From: Verrucomicrobiia bacterium
GTDB lineage: Bacteria; Verrucomicrobiota; Verrucomicrobiia; Palsa-1439
Assembly: GCA_035577545.1 (NCBI GenBank)
Contig: DATLVI010000044.1
Coordinates: 124,001 to 188,000 of the forward strand
Reading direction: 5' to 3'
DNA length: 64,000 bases
A model generated the notes under the pieces. It did no database searches and was not told where the DNA came from. It was given only the letters and a program-made list of their open reading frames with translations. The translations under genes and the position numbers were made by a program. Each line of letters begins with the position of its first letter. Positions within the stretch are counted from its first letter, which is position 1. Shown here piece by piece: positions 53,217 to 63,238 of the stretch.

Positions 53217-56200
53217 TCACACTGAAATCAACGCAGAGCCCGCCCGTCGCTCCCGGAGAAGCTCTGCCAAAAACTTCGCCGTATACGATGTGGCCTTGAT
53301 GACCTGCTGCGGCGTGCCTTGCGCCACGATCTTGCCGCCCCCATCGCCACCTTCGGGACCGAGATCAATAATCCAGTCCGCCTCCGCGATGATGTCGAGG
53401 TTGTGTTCGATGATGACCACCGTGTTACCGGCGTCCACCAACCGATGCAGCACGCGGATCAGCTTCTCCACGTCCGCCATGTGCAAACCAATCGTCGGCT
53501 CATCCAACACGTAGAGCGTGGCGGGACGTTCCCTGTATTCCCCCGTTTCCGCCTTCGCCAACTCGGTCACCAGCTTGATGCGCTGCGCCTCGCCTCCGCT
53601 CAACGTCGGGCTGGGCTGGCCAAGCGTCACGTAACCCAAGCCGACTTCCTGCAGCAGTTTCAAGCCGCGATGAATGTGACGGTGCGCGGAAAAGAACTCC
53701 ACCGCCTCATCAACGCTCATGCCCAGCACCTCGCCGATGGATTTGTCCTTGAAGCGGATGTCGAGCGTCTCGGGCGTGAATCGCTTCCCCCGGCACGCGT
53801 CGCAGGTGACCGATACATCCGGCAGAAAGCTCATCTCAATTCTCTTCAGGCCCTGCCCTTCACACTCCTCGCAGCGGCCGCCCGACACATTGAAGGAAAA
53901 CCGCGAGCGAGTATACCCGCGCATCTTCGCCTCGGGAATGTTGGCGAACAGATCGCGAATGTCGTCCCAAAATCCCACGTATGTCGCCGGGCACGAGCGG
54001 GGCGTCTTGCCGATTGGCGTTTGATCCACTTCCAGCGCGCGCGACACGTTTTCCGCGCCGTGAATCTGCTCGCATCCCAGGCGATGCGCCCGGTCCTTCA
54101 AGTTCTTGTAAAGCACGTCGCGGATTAATGTGCTCTTGCCGCTCCCGCTCACACCCGTCACAGCGACGAGTTGGCCCAGCGGGATCTTGACGCGAATATT
54201 CTTTAAGTTGTGCAACTTCGCACCGACGATTTCCACGAATTTCGTGGCACCCTGTCGCGGGATCCCGTTCAAAGGATGTCGCAACGGTTCGCGAAGTAAC
54301 CGGCCCGTGAGCGATTCGCGGCTCGCGAGAATCTCCTTGAGACTTCCCTCGGCCACCACGCGCCCGCCATTGTGCCCAGCGCCGGGACCCAGATCAATAA
54401 TATGTTCGGCGCGACGTATCGTGTCCTCGTCGTGCTCGACCACCACCACCGTGTTTCCCTTCGCGCCGAGATCGTGCAACGTGTCGAGCAGCATTTGGTT
54501 GTCGCGTGGATGCAAGCCGATGGTCGGCTCGTCGAGGATGTAACAAACACCGCGCAGGTTCGAGCCGAGTTGCGACGCGAGCCGAATCCGCTGCGCTTCA
54601 CCCCCACTCAACGTCGGGGCCGCGCGGTTGAGGGCAAGATATGAGAGGCCAACCTGTTCGAGGAACCGCAGCCGCGATTGCAGTTCGGTCACAATGTCCC
54701 GCGCGATTTCCCCCTCGCGACCGTGCAGTTTCGACGCGTCGAAATGCCGCTCCGCCTCGGTGACCGACCACGCAGTCATGTCGGCGATGTTCCGCCCTTG
54801 GAACTTCACCGCCAACGCTTCGGGTCGGAGTCGCTGTCCATGACACATCGGGCAAGGCCGTTCCTGCCCCTCAAACCACTCGTTCCACCACGCTTCATCG
54901 CCTGTGTGCTCCTCGCTGAATCCATGGAACTGCAGCCCCGTACCGTAACATTTCGGGCACCAGCCATGTTTCGAGTTGAACGAGAACAGGCGCGGGTCGA
55001 GTTCGGGAAAACTTCGGGCACATTTCGGACAGGCACGCCTCGTGGAAAACAGTAATTCATTCCCCGGGGAGGATGCCGCCCCAACGAGTACCAGTCCCTT
55101 CCCAAACTCCAGCGCGATGTCCAAGACGGCGCGCAATTGCGTCTCACGTTTCGGCGTCACTTCCGAACCGCCCACCGGCAACTCAATATTATGTTCCTTG
55201 AAACGATCCAGTCGCGGCCATTGGTCCGTCGGCAGCAACGCGCCGTCGACGCGCAGATGGGAGAAACCCTTGCGTCCAGCCCACTGGGCGAGATCGGTGT
55301 AATAACCTTTGCGGGCGGTGATAAGGGGCGCGAACAACTCCACCCGCTGGCCGCGATAGTCCTTCGACAATTTCGCAATGATGGCCTCGCGCGTCTGCGG
55401 CTGGATCGGGATGTCGCAATCGGGACAATACTGCGTCCCCAGTTTTACAAACAGCAGCCGCAGAAAATGATAGATCTCGGTGACGGTGGCGACGGTGCTC
55501 TTGCGTCCCCCGCGGCTCGTGCGCTGCTCAATAGCCACCGTCGGGGGAATGCCGAAAATGGCGTCCACGTCAGGTCGCGTTGCCGGCTGGACGAATTGCC
55601 GGGCGTAGGCATTGAGCGATTCGAGATAGCGGCGCTGGCCTTCCGCAAAGAGGATATTGAACGCGAGCGTGCTCTTGCCGCTGCCGCTAATCCCCGTGAC
55701 GACAATGAATTTGTCGCGCGGGATGCGGACATCGATGTTTTGGAGATTGTGTTCGCGCGCATTGTGAATGCGTATCGAATTCTCGCCGCGCGCCGCGTAC
55801 AACTTCACAGGCAACTCCGCCACCTGATTGGATACAGCCAGCCCCCGCAACGCCGCACCCGTGTGACTGCGTTCGCATTTCGCCACGTCTTCCGGTGTGC
55901 CGACGCATACCACTTCTCCACCCGCGTCGCCGCCTTCCGGACCCAGATCGATGATCCAATCCGCCGCGCGAATCACGTCGAGATTGTGCTCGATGACTAC
56001 GACCGAGTGACCGCGTTCCAAGAGTCGGCTGAATGCCTGGAGCAACGTCGCAATATCGTCAAAGTGCAGGCCCGTCGTCGGTTCATCGAAAAGAAACAGC
56101 GTGCGTTGGGTGCTTGTCTCCGCGAGGTGGCCCGCAAGTTTCAAGCGTTGGGCTTCCCCGCCGCTCAACGTCGGCACGGGCTGGCCGAGTTTCATATAAC

Positions 56201-58571
56201 CCAGACCAACAGCGCGCAACGGTTCGAGTACGCGTAGAACATCATTATGGCCGGCAAAAAACTCGCACGCCTCGTTGGCGGTCATTTCGAGGACATCGGC
56301 AATGGATTTGCTGTTGACCTTCACCTCGAGCACCACGCTACGATACCGTTTCCCGTCGCAGTCAGGGCAGCGCAAATAGATGTCGCTAAGGAATTGCATC
56401 TCGACGTGCTCAAACCCGTTCCCGCCACACGTCGGGCAGCGGCCTTCGCCGGAATTGAAACTAAACGTGCCGGCCGTATAACTCCGTTCCTTCGCCACCG
56501 GCTGCGCGGCGAAAAGCTTGCGGATCGCGTCAAACGCGCCCACGTAGCTGGCCGGATTCGAGCGCGTGGTCCGGCCCACAGGCGATTGGTCCACCATCAC
56601 GATGTCTTCGATTCCCTGGTGCCCGACAATGGCTCGATGCCGCCCCGCCGGTTCCTCGGGTTTGTGCTTGAGTTTGCAGAGCGCGTTGTAGAGCACATCC
56701 TGGATGAGCGTCGACTTCCCCGAGCCGCTGACGCCCGTGATGCAGACAAAGCGATTCAGGGGTATCTCGACATCGATGTTCTTTAGATTGTGGGCACGCG
56801 CGCCAAGGATCTTCAAGCGCGGGGTCTTCGGGAAAACGTTGCGTCGTTCGGAAGCCGCGGCAACCTGTTTCTGGCCCGTCAGATATTGCGCAGTCAACGA
56901 ATCACCGCACCTCTTCAATTCCGCCTGGGTGCCGAAAAAAACAATTTCGCCGCCGCGTTCGCCCGGACCCGGGCCCAGATCGAGAACGCGGTCGGCTGCG
57001 CGGATGACATCCGGGTCGTGCTCGACGACGAGCAACGTGTTGCCCGCAGCGCGGAGCCGATGCAGGATGCCAATGAGACGGTTGATGTCGCGCGGATGCA
57101 GGCCGATGCTCGGTTCATCGAGCACGTAGAGCGTATTGACCAGCGAAGTGCCCAATGCCGTGGTGAGATTGACCCGCTGGACTTCGCCGCCGCTGAGGGT
57201 GCGCGATTGGCGGTCGAGTGTGAGATAGCCGAGCCCGACGTCCACCAGGTAACGAAGGCGCGTGCGAATTTCGGTCAGCAACAGGTCCGAGGCTTCGTCG
57301 AGCGGCGCGGGCAGTTTGAGTTCGTTGAAGAATTTCTGGCAACGGTCAATCGGTAACAACACCACGTCATGGATGGTTAGACCGATGTCACCTGCTTTGG
57401 CCGGCAATCGCCACAACAACGCCTCCGGCTTGAGCCGCGCGCCACCACAAGTCTTGCAGGGTATGTAAGTGCGGTACTTCGAAAGCAGCACGCGGATGTG
57501 CATCTTGTAGCTCTTCGTCTCCAACCACGCGAAGTACCGCTTCACGCCATACCAGACGCCGTCCTCCCACTCGCCTTCGCCATCAATGACCCATTTCCGC
57601 TGCGCCTCCGTCAGCTCGCGCCAGGGGACCTTCAATGGGATATCGCGTTTGCGCGCAAACTTCTTCAAATCATCCTGGCACTCTTCGTAGCTCTCGGTTT
57701 GCCATGGCTTAATGGCCCCACCGGCCAACGTCTTCGTGTCGTCGGGAATCACCAGATCGTAGTCGATGCCGATGGTACGACCGAACCCACGGCACGTTTC
57801 GCACGCGCCGACCGGGGAATTGAACGAGAACAAGCTCGGCACCGGGTCGCGGTAGTGGATATCGCATTCCGCGCAATGCAGGTCGCTGGAGAATTTTTGT
57901 CCGTTGATCGCGACGCGCCCGTTGCCGACTTTTAACGCGGCTTCGAGAGCCTCAATGATGCGGGCGCGGTTCCTGGGCGCGAAGGTCACGCGATCCTGGA
58001 TGATTTCGAGAAGGCGTTCGTCGCGCGCATGGATTTTCTGGTAGCCCTGTTTCGCCAGCAGATCGAGTACTTCCGTTTCGGTGAAATTTTTCGGGATGGG
58101 GACGGGAAACGTAATCAGCAATTCTCCACCGCCTTGCGGCAGCTGCTCGTAAATCGAATCCGCTGTGTCGCGCCGCACGGGTTTCCCGCAACCGCGGCAA
58201 AAAAGTTGCGCCGCCCGCGCGAAGAGCAGCTTCAGGTGGTCGTTGAGTTCCGTCATCGTGCCGACGGTCGAGCGCGATGTCTTAACAGGGTTGGTCTGAT
58301 CGATGGCGATGGCAGGCGGGATGCCGTCGATGCGGTCGGCCTTCGGTTTGTCCATGCGGTCGAGGAATTGCCGCGCGTACGGTGAAAACGTCTCCACGTA
58401 CCGCCGCTGTCCCTCCGCGTAAATCGTGTCGAACGCCAGCGACGATTTGCCCGACCCGCTGACGCCTGTGACGACAATCAACTCCCCCAAAGGCAACTGG
58501 AGGTCGATGCCCTTCAGGTTGTTCTGCCGCGCGCCTTCAATGAGGATAAAATCAGAAGAATGTGTCGCCAT
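53217..58571 (-). CDS. uvrA: Double-length UvrA (two UvrA units fused)
   Basis: The 1784-residue protein is two complete UvrA chains in tandem, about residues 1-900 and 925-1784; single UvrA is about 940. It has four Walker A motifs (GVSGSGKSS near 36, GVSGSGKST near 615, GISGSGKST near 960, GVSGSGKST near 1467) and four LSGGE signatures. Each half also keeps an N-terminal zinc site (CAEC...CETC; CPKC...CPKC) and a C-terminal one (CPTC...CPDC; CEEC...CDAC). UvrA finds DNA lesions with UvrB in nucleotide excision repair. Both halves look enzymatically intact, so the chain could work as a built-in dimer. No uvrB or uvrC is nearby. Confidence 0.95.
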   Translation of the reverse strand: MATHSSDFILIEGARQNNLKGIDLQLPLGELIVVTGVSGSGKSSLAFDTIYAEGQRRYVETFSPYARQFLDRMDKPKADRIDGIPPAIAIDQTNPVKTSRSTVGTMTELNDHLKLLFARAAQLFCRGCGKPVRRDTADSIYEQLPQGGGELLITFPVPIPKNFTETEVLDLLAKQGYQKIHARDERLLEIIQDRVTFAPRNRARIIEALEAALKVGNGRVAINGQKFSSDLHCAECDIHYRDPVPSLFSFNSPVGACETCRGFGRTIGIDYDLVIPDDTKTLAGGAIKPWQTESYEECQDDLKKFARKRDIPLKVPWRELTEAQRKWVIDGEGEWEDGVWYGVKRYFAWLETKSYKMHIRVLLSKYRTYIPCKTCGGARLKPEALLWRLPAKAGDIGLTIHDVVLLPIDRCQKFFNELKLPAPLDEASDLLLTEIRTRLRYLVDVGLGYLTLDRQSRTLSGGEVQRVNLTTALGTSLVNTLYVLDEPSIGLHPRDINRLIGILHRLRAAGNTLLVVEHDPDVIRAADRVLDLGPGPGERGGEIVFFGTQAELKRCGDSLTAQYLTGQKQVAAASERRNVFPKTPRLKILGARAHNLKNIDVEIPLNRFVCITGVSGSGKSTLIQDVLYNALCKLKHKPEEPAGRHRAIVGHQGIEDIVMVDQSPVGRTTRSNPASYVGAFDAIRKLFAAQPVAKERSYTAGTFSFNSGEGRCPTCGGNGFEHVEMQFLSDIYLRCPDCDGKRYRSVVLEVKVNSKSIADVLEMTANEACEFFAGHNDVLRVLEPLRAVGLGYMKLGQPVPTLSGGEAQRLKLAGHLAETSTQRTLFLFDEPTTGLHFDDIATLLQAFSRLLERGHSVVVIEHNLDVIRAADWIIDLGPEGGDAGGEVVCVGTPEDVAKCERSHTGAALRGLAVSNQVAELPVKLYAARGENSIRIHNAREHNLQNIDVRIPRDKFIVVTGISGSGKSTLAFNILFAEGQRRYLESLNAYARQFVQPATRPDVDAIFGIPPTVAIEQRTSRGGRKSTVATVTEIYHFLRLLFVKLGTQYCPDCDIPIQPQTREAIIAKLSKDYRGQRVELFAPLITARKGYYTDLAQWAGRKGFSHLRVDGALLPTDQWPRLDRFKEHNIELPVGGSEVTPKRETQLRAVLDIALEFGKGLVLVGAASSPGNELLFSTRRACPKCARSFPELDPRLFSFNSKHGWCPKCYGTGLQFHGFSEEHTGDEAWWNEWFEGQERPCPMCHGQRLRPEALAVKFQGRNIADMTAWSVTEAERHFDASKLHGREGEIARDIVTELQSRLRFLEQVGLSYLALNRAAPTLSGGEAQRIRLASQLGSNLRGVCYILDEPTIGLHPRDNQMLLDTLHDLGAKGNTVVVVEHDEDTIRRAEHIIDLGPGAGHNGGRVVAEGSLKEILASRESLTGRLLREPLRHPLNGIPRQGATKFVEIVGAKLHNLKNIRVKIPLGQLVAVTGVSGSGKSTLIRDVLYKNLKDRAHRLGCEQIHGAENVSRALEVDQTPIGKTPRSCPATYVGFWDDIRDLFANIPEAKMRGYTRSRFSFNVSGGRCEECEGQGLKRIEMSFLPDVSVTCDACRGKRFTPETLDIRFKDKSIGEVLGMSVDEAVEFFSAHRHIHRGLKLLQEVGLGYVTLGQPSPTLSGGEAQRIKLVTELAKAETGEYRERPATLYVLDEPTIGLHMADVEKLIRVLHRLVDAGNTVVIIEHNLDIIAEADWIIDLGPEGGDGGGKIVAQGTPQQVIKATSYTAKFLAELLRERRAGSALISV

Positions 58572-58641
58572 CTCGCGCCGCTACTGTAGCGCAAAGCGAG
58601 GACTTGGCAAGGAACAGCTCACAATCGTTTCGAGGGAGGCA

Positions 58642-59322
58642 TTAATTGGCCGGGCCTCCGTCACCATTACCCGAGTTGGAGCCATCGTCGCAAATTGGAC
58701 AAGGAGGAACTTTGATTTCGCTGCGCCAGTTCGTTAAACCTAGTTCCACCGCCTCGACCCGGCTGACATCGACCATGTCCATGCCGCTGTCAAAGGCAAA
58801 CGGCGGATGCGGATGTCCAAAATCGCTGATCTTTAGCCAGACCGGATTACTCTTGAGCGCAATCATCCGATCGCCGAATAGTTTTCCGCCCGCCGCAGTC
58901 CAGCGAGATTTCCAATCATAAGGTTCCGTCCCACCCTTGACGTGGACCAGTTCCCGCGCAGGATAAGCATCCAACGTTTCCGGGTCGATGCTTTGGGCGA
59001 AACTGTGATAACCGCATGTGAAACTGGTATTGGTGCGAACGACGAGATCCAGCCATTCTGTGTCGAGTTCCTGTCGGACACCTTTGATTTCGAAGTACGG
59101 CAGTTTGCCGTTGGAAGTCAACGCAGCCTTGATGCGGAGTCGCGTAGTCGGTTCGTCCATGCGTCCCAGCGTATGCTCGGTGATGAGCGGCTCGATGATA
59201 TTCGCGAGATTTTTCAGGCGACAACCCGCAACCAACTCGGCGGCCTGCAGAGAAGTCGCGTAGTCAGACGCGGCAATGGGCACCCAGCGCCGTCCGGATT
59301 TGATTGGAAGAATCACCTTCAT
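58642..59322 (-). CDS. Unknown protein, possibly phage-derived
   Basis: The 226-residue soluble protein has no signal peptide. Its C-terminal half (WTAAGGKLFGDRMIALKSNP, then DFGHPHPPFAFDSGMDMVDV) resembles sequences I associate with phage head-morphogenesis or minor head proteins, and it ends with CPICDDGSNSG, a CxxC with a Gly/Ser/Asn tail. No other phage gene surrounds it, as uvrA and era flank it. The phage link is weak and by eye; treat as unknown. Confidence 0.5.
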   Translation of the reverse strand: MKVILPIKSGRRWVPIAASDYATSLQAAELVAGCRLKNLANIIEPLITEHTLGRMDEPTTRLRIKAALTSNGKLPYFEIKGVRQELDTEWLDLVVRTNTSFTCGYHSFAQSIDPETLDAYPARELVHVKGGTEPYDWKSRWTAAGGKLFGDRMIALKSNPVWLKISDFGHPHPPFAFDSGMDMVDVSRVEAVELGLTNWRSEIKVPPCPICDDGSNSGNGDGGPAN

Positions 59323-59418
59323 GAGTCATTCCACCAGTCTTCATCTAGCTTACGCCTCTAATTGGGGACAAGCAAGTGGCACGGTAAAAACGGGCGCGGG
59401 GAGAGGGAAATATAACTT

Positions 59419-60303
59419 CTACGAAAGTCTATCCATCCACTCGTCGTCGATCAGCACGGCGAGGTCGAGGAAGACCTTCTTGTTCATGGCGACCTCGAGT
59501 TCTTTGCGGGCGGCGGAACCGATGTTCTTGACCATCCGCGCGCCCTGGCCGATGAGCATGCGCTGATGGCGGTCGTCGGTCGTCAGGATGGCGGCCTTGA
59601 TGTACACAAGCGGTTTCCCCTGCTTGTCTTTGCGGTCTTCGACCAGTTCGACATGCACGCTGGCGGTGTAAGGAACCTCCTGATTAGTTTGCAGGTAAAG
59701 TTTCTCGCGGATGAGTTCGCCGATCCAAAACTCGTTGGTGACATTGCTGGTCTGGCCCAACGGATATTGCGCCGGGCCGACGGGTAAATGACGAAAAATC
59801 GCCTGAATCAATAACTCGATGTTTTTGTCCTTCAGCGCTGAGACTTCAACGACTGAGGCGTATTTTGCGCCCCGCTCCAGCCACGTCTCCCGGTAATAGC
59901 GCTCGGGCAGGTCAAGTTTGTTGAGGACAAGAATCTTTGGCTGCGTCGCATGGTCAACGATGTCATTGACGCGCTGGTCCTCAACGCCGATGGAACGCGT
60001 CGGATCAACGACGTGGACGAGGACTTCGATGCCTTCCAGCGCATCGCGCACCTTATGATGAAGGTTTTGAACGAGCCGGCTCGGTTGCGTCTTGAAAATG
60101 CCGGGGGTGTCGACAAAAACAATCTGGCCTTCCGGTCGATGGACGATACCGTGGTACGTATCGCGCGTGGTTTGCGGCTTCGGCGTGACAATGGCGATCT
60201 TGGTGCCGACCAGCGCGTTCAGCAGCGTCGATTTGCCAACGTTGGTACGCCCAACCAGCACGGCCAGCCCGGATTTGAAATTTGGATCTATTGGCTGTTC
60301 CAC
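59419..60303 (-). CDS. era: GTPase Era
   Basis: The 294-residue protein has the GTPase motifs VGRTNVGKST (G1), FVDTPGIF (G3) and VLNKLDLP (G4). It also has a C-terminal KH domain with VHVELVEDR and IKAAILTTDDRHQRMLIGQG. Era helps assemble the 30S subunit by binding the 3' end of 16S rRNA. Length is typical. Confidence 0.95.
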   Translation of the reverse strand: MEQPIDPNFKSGLAVLVGRTNVGKSTLLNALVGTKIAIVTPKPQTTRDTYHGIVHRPEGQIVFVDTPGIFKTQPSRLVQNLHHKVRDALEGIEVLVHVVDPTRSIGVEDQRVNDIVDHATQPKILVLNKLDLPERYYRETWLERGAKYASVVEVSALKDKNIELLIQAIFRHLPVGPAQYPLGQTSNVTNEFWIGELIREKLYLQTNQEVPYTASVHVELVEDRKDKQGKPLVYIKAAILTTDDRHQRMLIGQGARMVKNIGSAARKELEVAMNKKVFLDLAVLIDDEWMDRLS

Positions 60304-60384
60304 ACACGCATTCTACCACGAATGCACACGAAGAGTGCGAAGTCTTCAGGCTAAATCATGGGCGACGCGCCTATCATAAGGCCC

Positions 60385-60411
60385 AACACAGCTTGTCTTT
60401 CTTGTTGTGTT
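60385..60411 (+). promoter_or_regulatory. Inverted repeat upstream of the nitrite/sulfite reductase
   Basis: AACACA (60385-60390) and TGTGTT (60406-60411) are exact inverted arms 15 bases apart, 31 bases before the reductase ATG, in the 138-base gap shared with era. It could be a regulator site. It does not match the Rrf2-type TCTA-N9-TAGA pattern. Confidence 0.25.
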
Positions 60412-60441
60412 CCGGCGAATCTGTTACAAATTATTGCCAAT

Positions 60442-62691
60442 ATGACCTGGAAGGAAAAACTGGCCGACAAGCTGCCGCGCGCGCTGAGTGACGAGATTGA
60501 TGTTTACGAGACCCAGCTCGAGCTGCGGAAACTTGGCAAGATTGACGAGAAGCTCTTTGCCGAGACCCGCCTGCGTCGTGGCGCGTACGGCCAACGGTAC
60601 GATAACGGTCAGCGGCACGACGGCGTCACCACCCAGCATTTGAAATTCCCGTCCGCCACCACCAAGGGCCCCGAAACCCTTTGGGACGCGCCGGGCATGC
60701 AACGGATCAAGATTCCTTTCGGCGGATTGACACCGACGCAGCTCGAAACGCTCGCGGATTGCGCCGAGGAATACTCGGACAGCATTTTGCACGTGACGAC
60801 CCGCCAGGATTTCCAGCTTCATTTCGTGCACATCGAGGACACGCCGACGTTGATGCGCCGGCTCGCAGCCAGTGGCATCACCACGCGCGAGGCCTGCGGC
60901 AACTCCGTGCGCAACGTCACCGCCTGCCCCATCGCCGGCGTGTGCCGCACCGAAGCGTTCGATGTGACCCCCTACGCGAAGGCCACCGCGCTCTTCCTGC
61001 TCGGGCATCCCGACACACAGGATTTTGGGCGCAAGTTCAAGGTCGCGTTCTCAGGTTGCGAACATGAAGCATGCGGCCTGGTGAACATGCACGACCTGGG
61101 CGCCCTCGCGTTCATACGCGACGGCAAGCGCGGCTTCCGTCTTTATGTCGGTGGCGGCCTCGGCCCGGTGCCGTACCAAGCCAAGGTATTCGCGGATTTC
61201 GTGCCGGAGGAAGAATTGCTGCCCATCGCGCAAGCGGTCTCCCGCGTGTTCGCCCGGCTCGGTGAAAAGCAGAATCGCGCGCGGGCGCGCATCAAATTTC
61301 TCGTCGCGAAGCTTGGCGTCGAGGAATTCAAGCGATTGGTTGATGAGGAGCGCAAGATTCTGCCGCCCGATCCACGTTGGACGGCGTTCATCCCCGGCGC
61401 GCACGGTTTCAAGGAAACGGCGCTTAAGCCGCCGTCGTCGCTAAATGGCCAGGCCAAACCTGAGGGATACAACGCGTGGGCAGAGACGAACGTGTACCAC
61501 CAACTTCAGCCCGGCTACGCGGTGGTGACGGTTTCCCTGCCGATCGGTGATTTCACATCGTTCCAGGCACGACGTCTGGCCGATCTCGCCCGCAAATATT
61601 GCGGCGACAACATCCGCACGACCGTTGAGCAGAACCTGGTGTTTCGCTGGGTGGCTGAGAAAGATTTGCCGGAGTTGTACCGCGAGCTGAAAGCCATCGG
61701 CCTCGGCGATTTCGGCGCGGGAACGATTCTCGACGTGGTTGCCTGCCCCGGCACGGACACCTGCAAGCTGGGCATTGCCTCATCGCGCGGACTTGCTCGC
61801 GAATTGCGCAAGCGGCTGGCGGACCAGTATTTCACGATGGACGCCGCGGTGAGAGGGCTGCGGATCAAGCTCAGCGGCTGCTTTAATTCCTGCGGCCAGC
61901 ATCATCTGGCCGACATCGGCTTTTACGGCAACAGCCGCACCTTGGCCAACCGCAAGGTGCCGCACTTCCAGGTGCTGCTTGGGGGCAAGTGGCTTGATAA
62001 CGCGGGATCGTATGGCCTCGCCATCGGTTCTGTGCCTTCGAGGAACGTGCCCGTCGTGGTCGAGCGGATCACGAAACGCTTTGTCTCGGAGCGCCAGGGC
62101 GACGAGAGTTTTCAGGATTTCATTGCGCGCATCGGCAAGGCCGAGAGCCGCAAGATGCTGGAGGATTTGATGGAGGTGCCGGCTTACGAGAAGGACGCCG
62201 CATTCTATTCGGACTGGGGTGATCCGCGCGAGTTCACCATGGGCGACATGGGCATGGGCGAATGCGCGGGTGAAGTCGTATCGCGTATCGATTTCGACCT
62301 ACAAGCCGCGGAACGTCTGTGCTTCGAGGCGCAGCTCAAGCTGGAAGCAAAAGATTTGGCGAAGGCTGACGAGCTGGCCTACAAATCCATGCTCCAGGCC
62401 GCGCAAGGATTGGTCAAGGAGTTGTGGTATGACGTTCCGAACGATCCCGAAGTCATTGTGAAAGAGTTTCGCACGCGGCTCTTTGAGCCGAAACTGTTTT
62501 GGGACCGGTTCGCGGGTGGCAAGTTTGCCCAGGATTTTTTCCGTCGACATGAGAATCCGCCGTCGCGCTATGACCACGACGAAGTCCATCGGCTCATCGA
62601 GGAGGCGCAATTATTCATCGAGGCCGCACACGCCTGCGCCGACAAACTGCGCGAACAAAAGGCGGCGCAGTTGAGCCAGATTCTGAAGTAA
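60442..62691 (+). CDS. Ferredoxin-type nitrite/sulfite reductase (siroheme, [4Fe-4S])
   Basis: The 749-residue protein has two reductase repeats. The canonical siroheme/[4Fe-4S] ligands are in the second half: C435-x5-C441 (CPGTDTC) and C480-x3-C484 (GCFNSC). The first half also carries C162-x5-C168 (CPIAGVC) and C206-x4-C211 (GCEHEAC). Other family marks are RQDFQLHFVHIEDTP and GGGLGPVPYQAKV. It reduces nitrite or sulfite by six electrons to ammonia or sulfide for assimilation, in the cytosol. A 120-residue helical tail follows the catalytic part. The ATG at 60442 starts with MTWKEKLADKLP; no clear ribosome site is seen. Confidence 0.85.
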   Translation: MTWKEKLADKLPRALSDEIDVYETQLELRKLGKIDEKLFAETRLRRGAYGQRYDNGQRHDGVTTQHLKFPSATTKGPETLWDAPGMQRIKIPFGGLTPTQLETLADCAEEYSDSILHVTTRQDFQLHFVHIEDTPTLMRRLAASGITTREACGNSVRNVTACPIAGVCRTEAFDVTPYAKATALFLLGHPDTQDFGRKFKVAFSGCEHEACGLVNMHDLGALAFIRDGKRGFRLYVGGGLGPVPYQAKVFADFVPEEELLPIAQAVSRVFARLGEKQNRARARIKFLVAKLGVEEFKRLVDEERKILPPDPRWTAFIPGAHGFKETALKPPSSLNGQAKPEGYNAWAETNVYHQLQPGYAVVTVSLPIGDFTSFQARRLADLARKYCGDNIRTTVEQNLVFRWVAEKDLPELYRELKAIGLGDFGAGTILDVVACPGTDTCKLGIASSRGLARELRKRLADQYFTMDAAVRGLRIKLSGCFNSCGQHHLADIGFYGNSRTLANRKVPHFQVLLGGKWLDNAGSYGLAIGSVPSRNVPVVVERITKRFVSERQGDESFQDFIARIGKAESRKMLEDLMEVPAYEKDAAFYSDWGDPREFTMGDMGMGECAGEVVSRIDFDLQAAERLCFEAQLKLEAKDLAKADELAYKSMLQAAQGLVKELWYDVPNDPEVIVKEFRTRLFEPKLFWDRFAGGKFAQDFFRRHENPPSRYDHDEVHRLIEEAQLFIEAAHACADKLREQKAAQLSQILK

Positions 62692-62707
62692 TGGAAGACG
62701 ATTCGAC

Positions 62708-63229
62708 ATGGACCTTTACAAAATCGGCATCAAGTTATTCGTCACCAACCCGCAGGCGGTAAACCTGCGCGATTTCATTCCCGTGTTTCATGGTTGGATC
62801 CAACAGCAGAAGGTCGCGGGCCATCAATTGATCGACGTGCACGATTACTCGCACGTCCACAACGGTCCCGGCATCCTGCTCGTCGCGCACGAAGGCAACT
62901 TCAGCATGGACCAGGAAGGCGGACGACTCGGCCTGTTCTATTACCGCAAGCGACCGCTTGAGGGTGGGTTCGAAGCGAACCTGAAGAGCGTAACGGAAAC
63001 AGCCCTGCAAGCCTGCAAACTCCTGGAATCAGAACCCAAGTTGGACGGCCTCAAGTTCGACACGAAAGAGATTCTCGTTCTCGCCAACGACCGTCTTCTA
63101 GCGCCAAACGATGCAACAGCACGGGCAACGCTAGAACCGATCATCGCCAAGGTACTGGGCAAAGCCGCACTGGCACCCCAGGCTGCCGACTCTCGTGAAC
63201 GGCTGGCTTTCATGGTCACTCGCAGCTAA
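62708..63229 (+). CDS. Conserved companion of the nitrite/sulfite reductase, unknown
   Basis: The 173-residue soluble protein has blocks LFVTNPQAVNLRDFIPVFHG, HDYSHVHNGPGILLVAHEGN and GRLGLFYYRKRP, which look well conserved. It has no signal peptide, no cysteine cluster and no recognised family. It starts 16 bases after the reductase stop on the same strand, so it is cotranscribed and plausibly linked to nitrite/sulfite reduction; that is inference. Confidence 0.65.
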   Translation: MDLYKIGIKLFVTNPQAVNLRDFIPVFHGWIQQQKVAGHQLIDVHDYSHVHNGPGILLVAHEGNFSMDQEGGRLGLFYYRKRPLEGGFEANLKSVTETALQACKLLESEPKLDGLKFDTKEILVLANDRLLAPNDATARATLEPIIAKVLGKAALAPQAADSRERLAFMVTRS

Positions 63230-63238
63230 AATAGCGGC

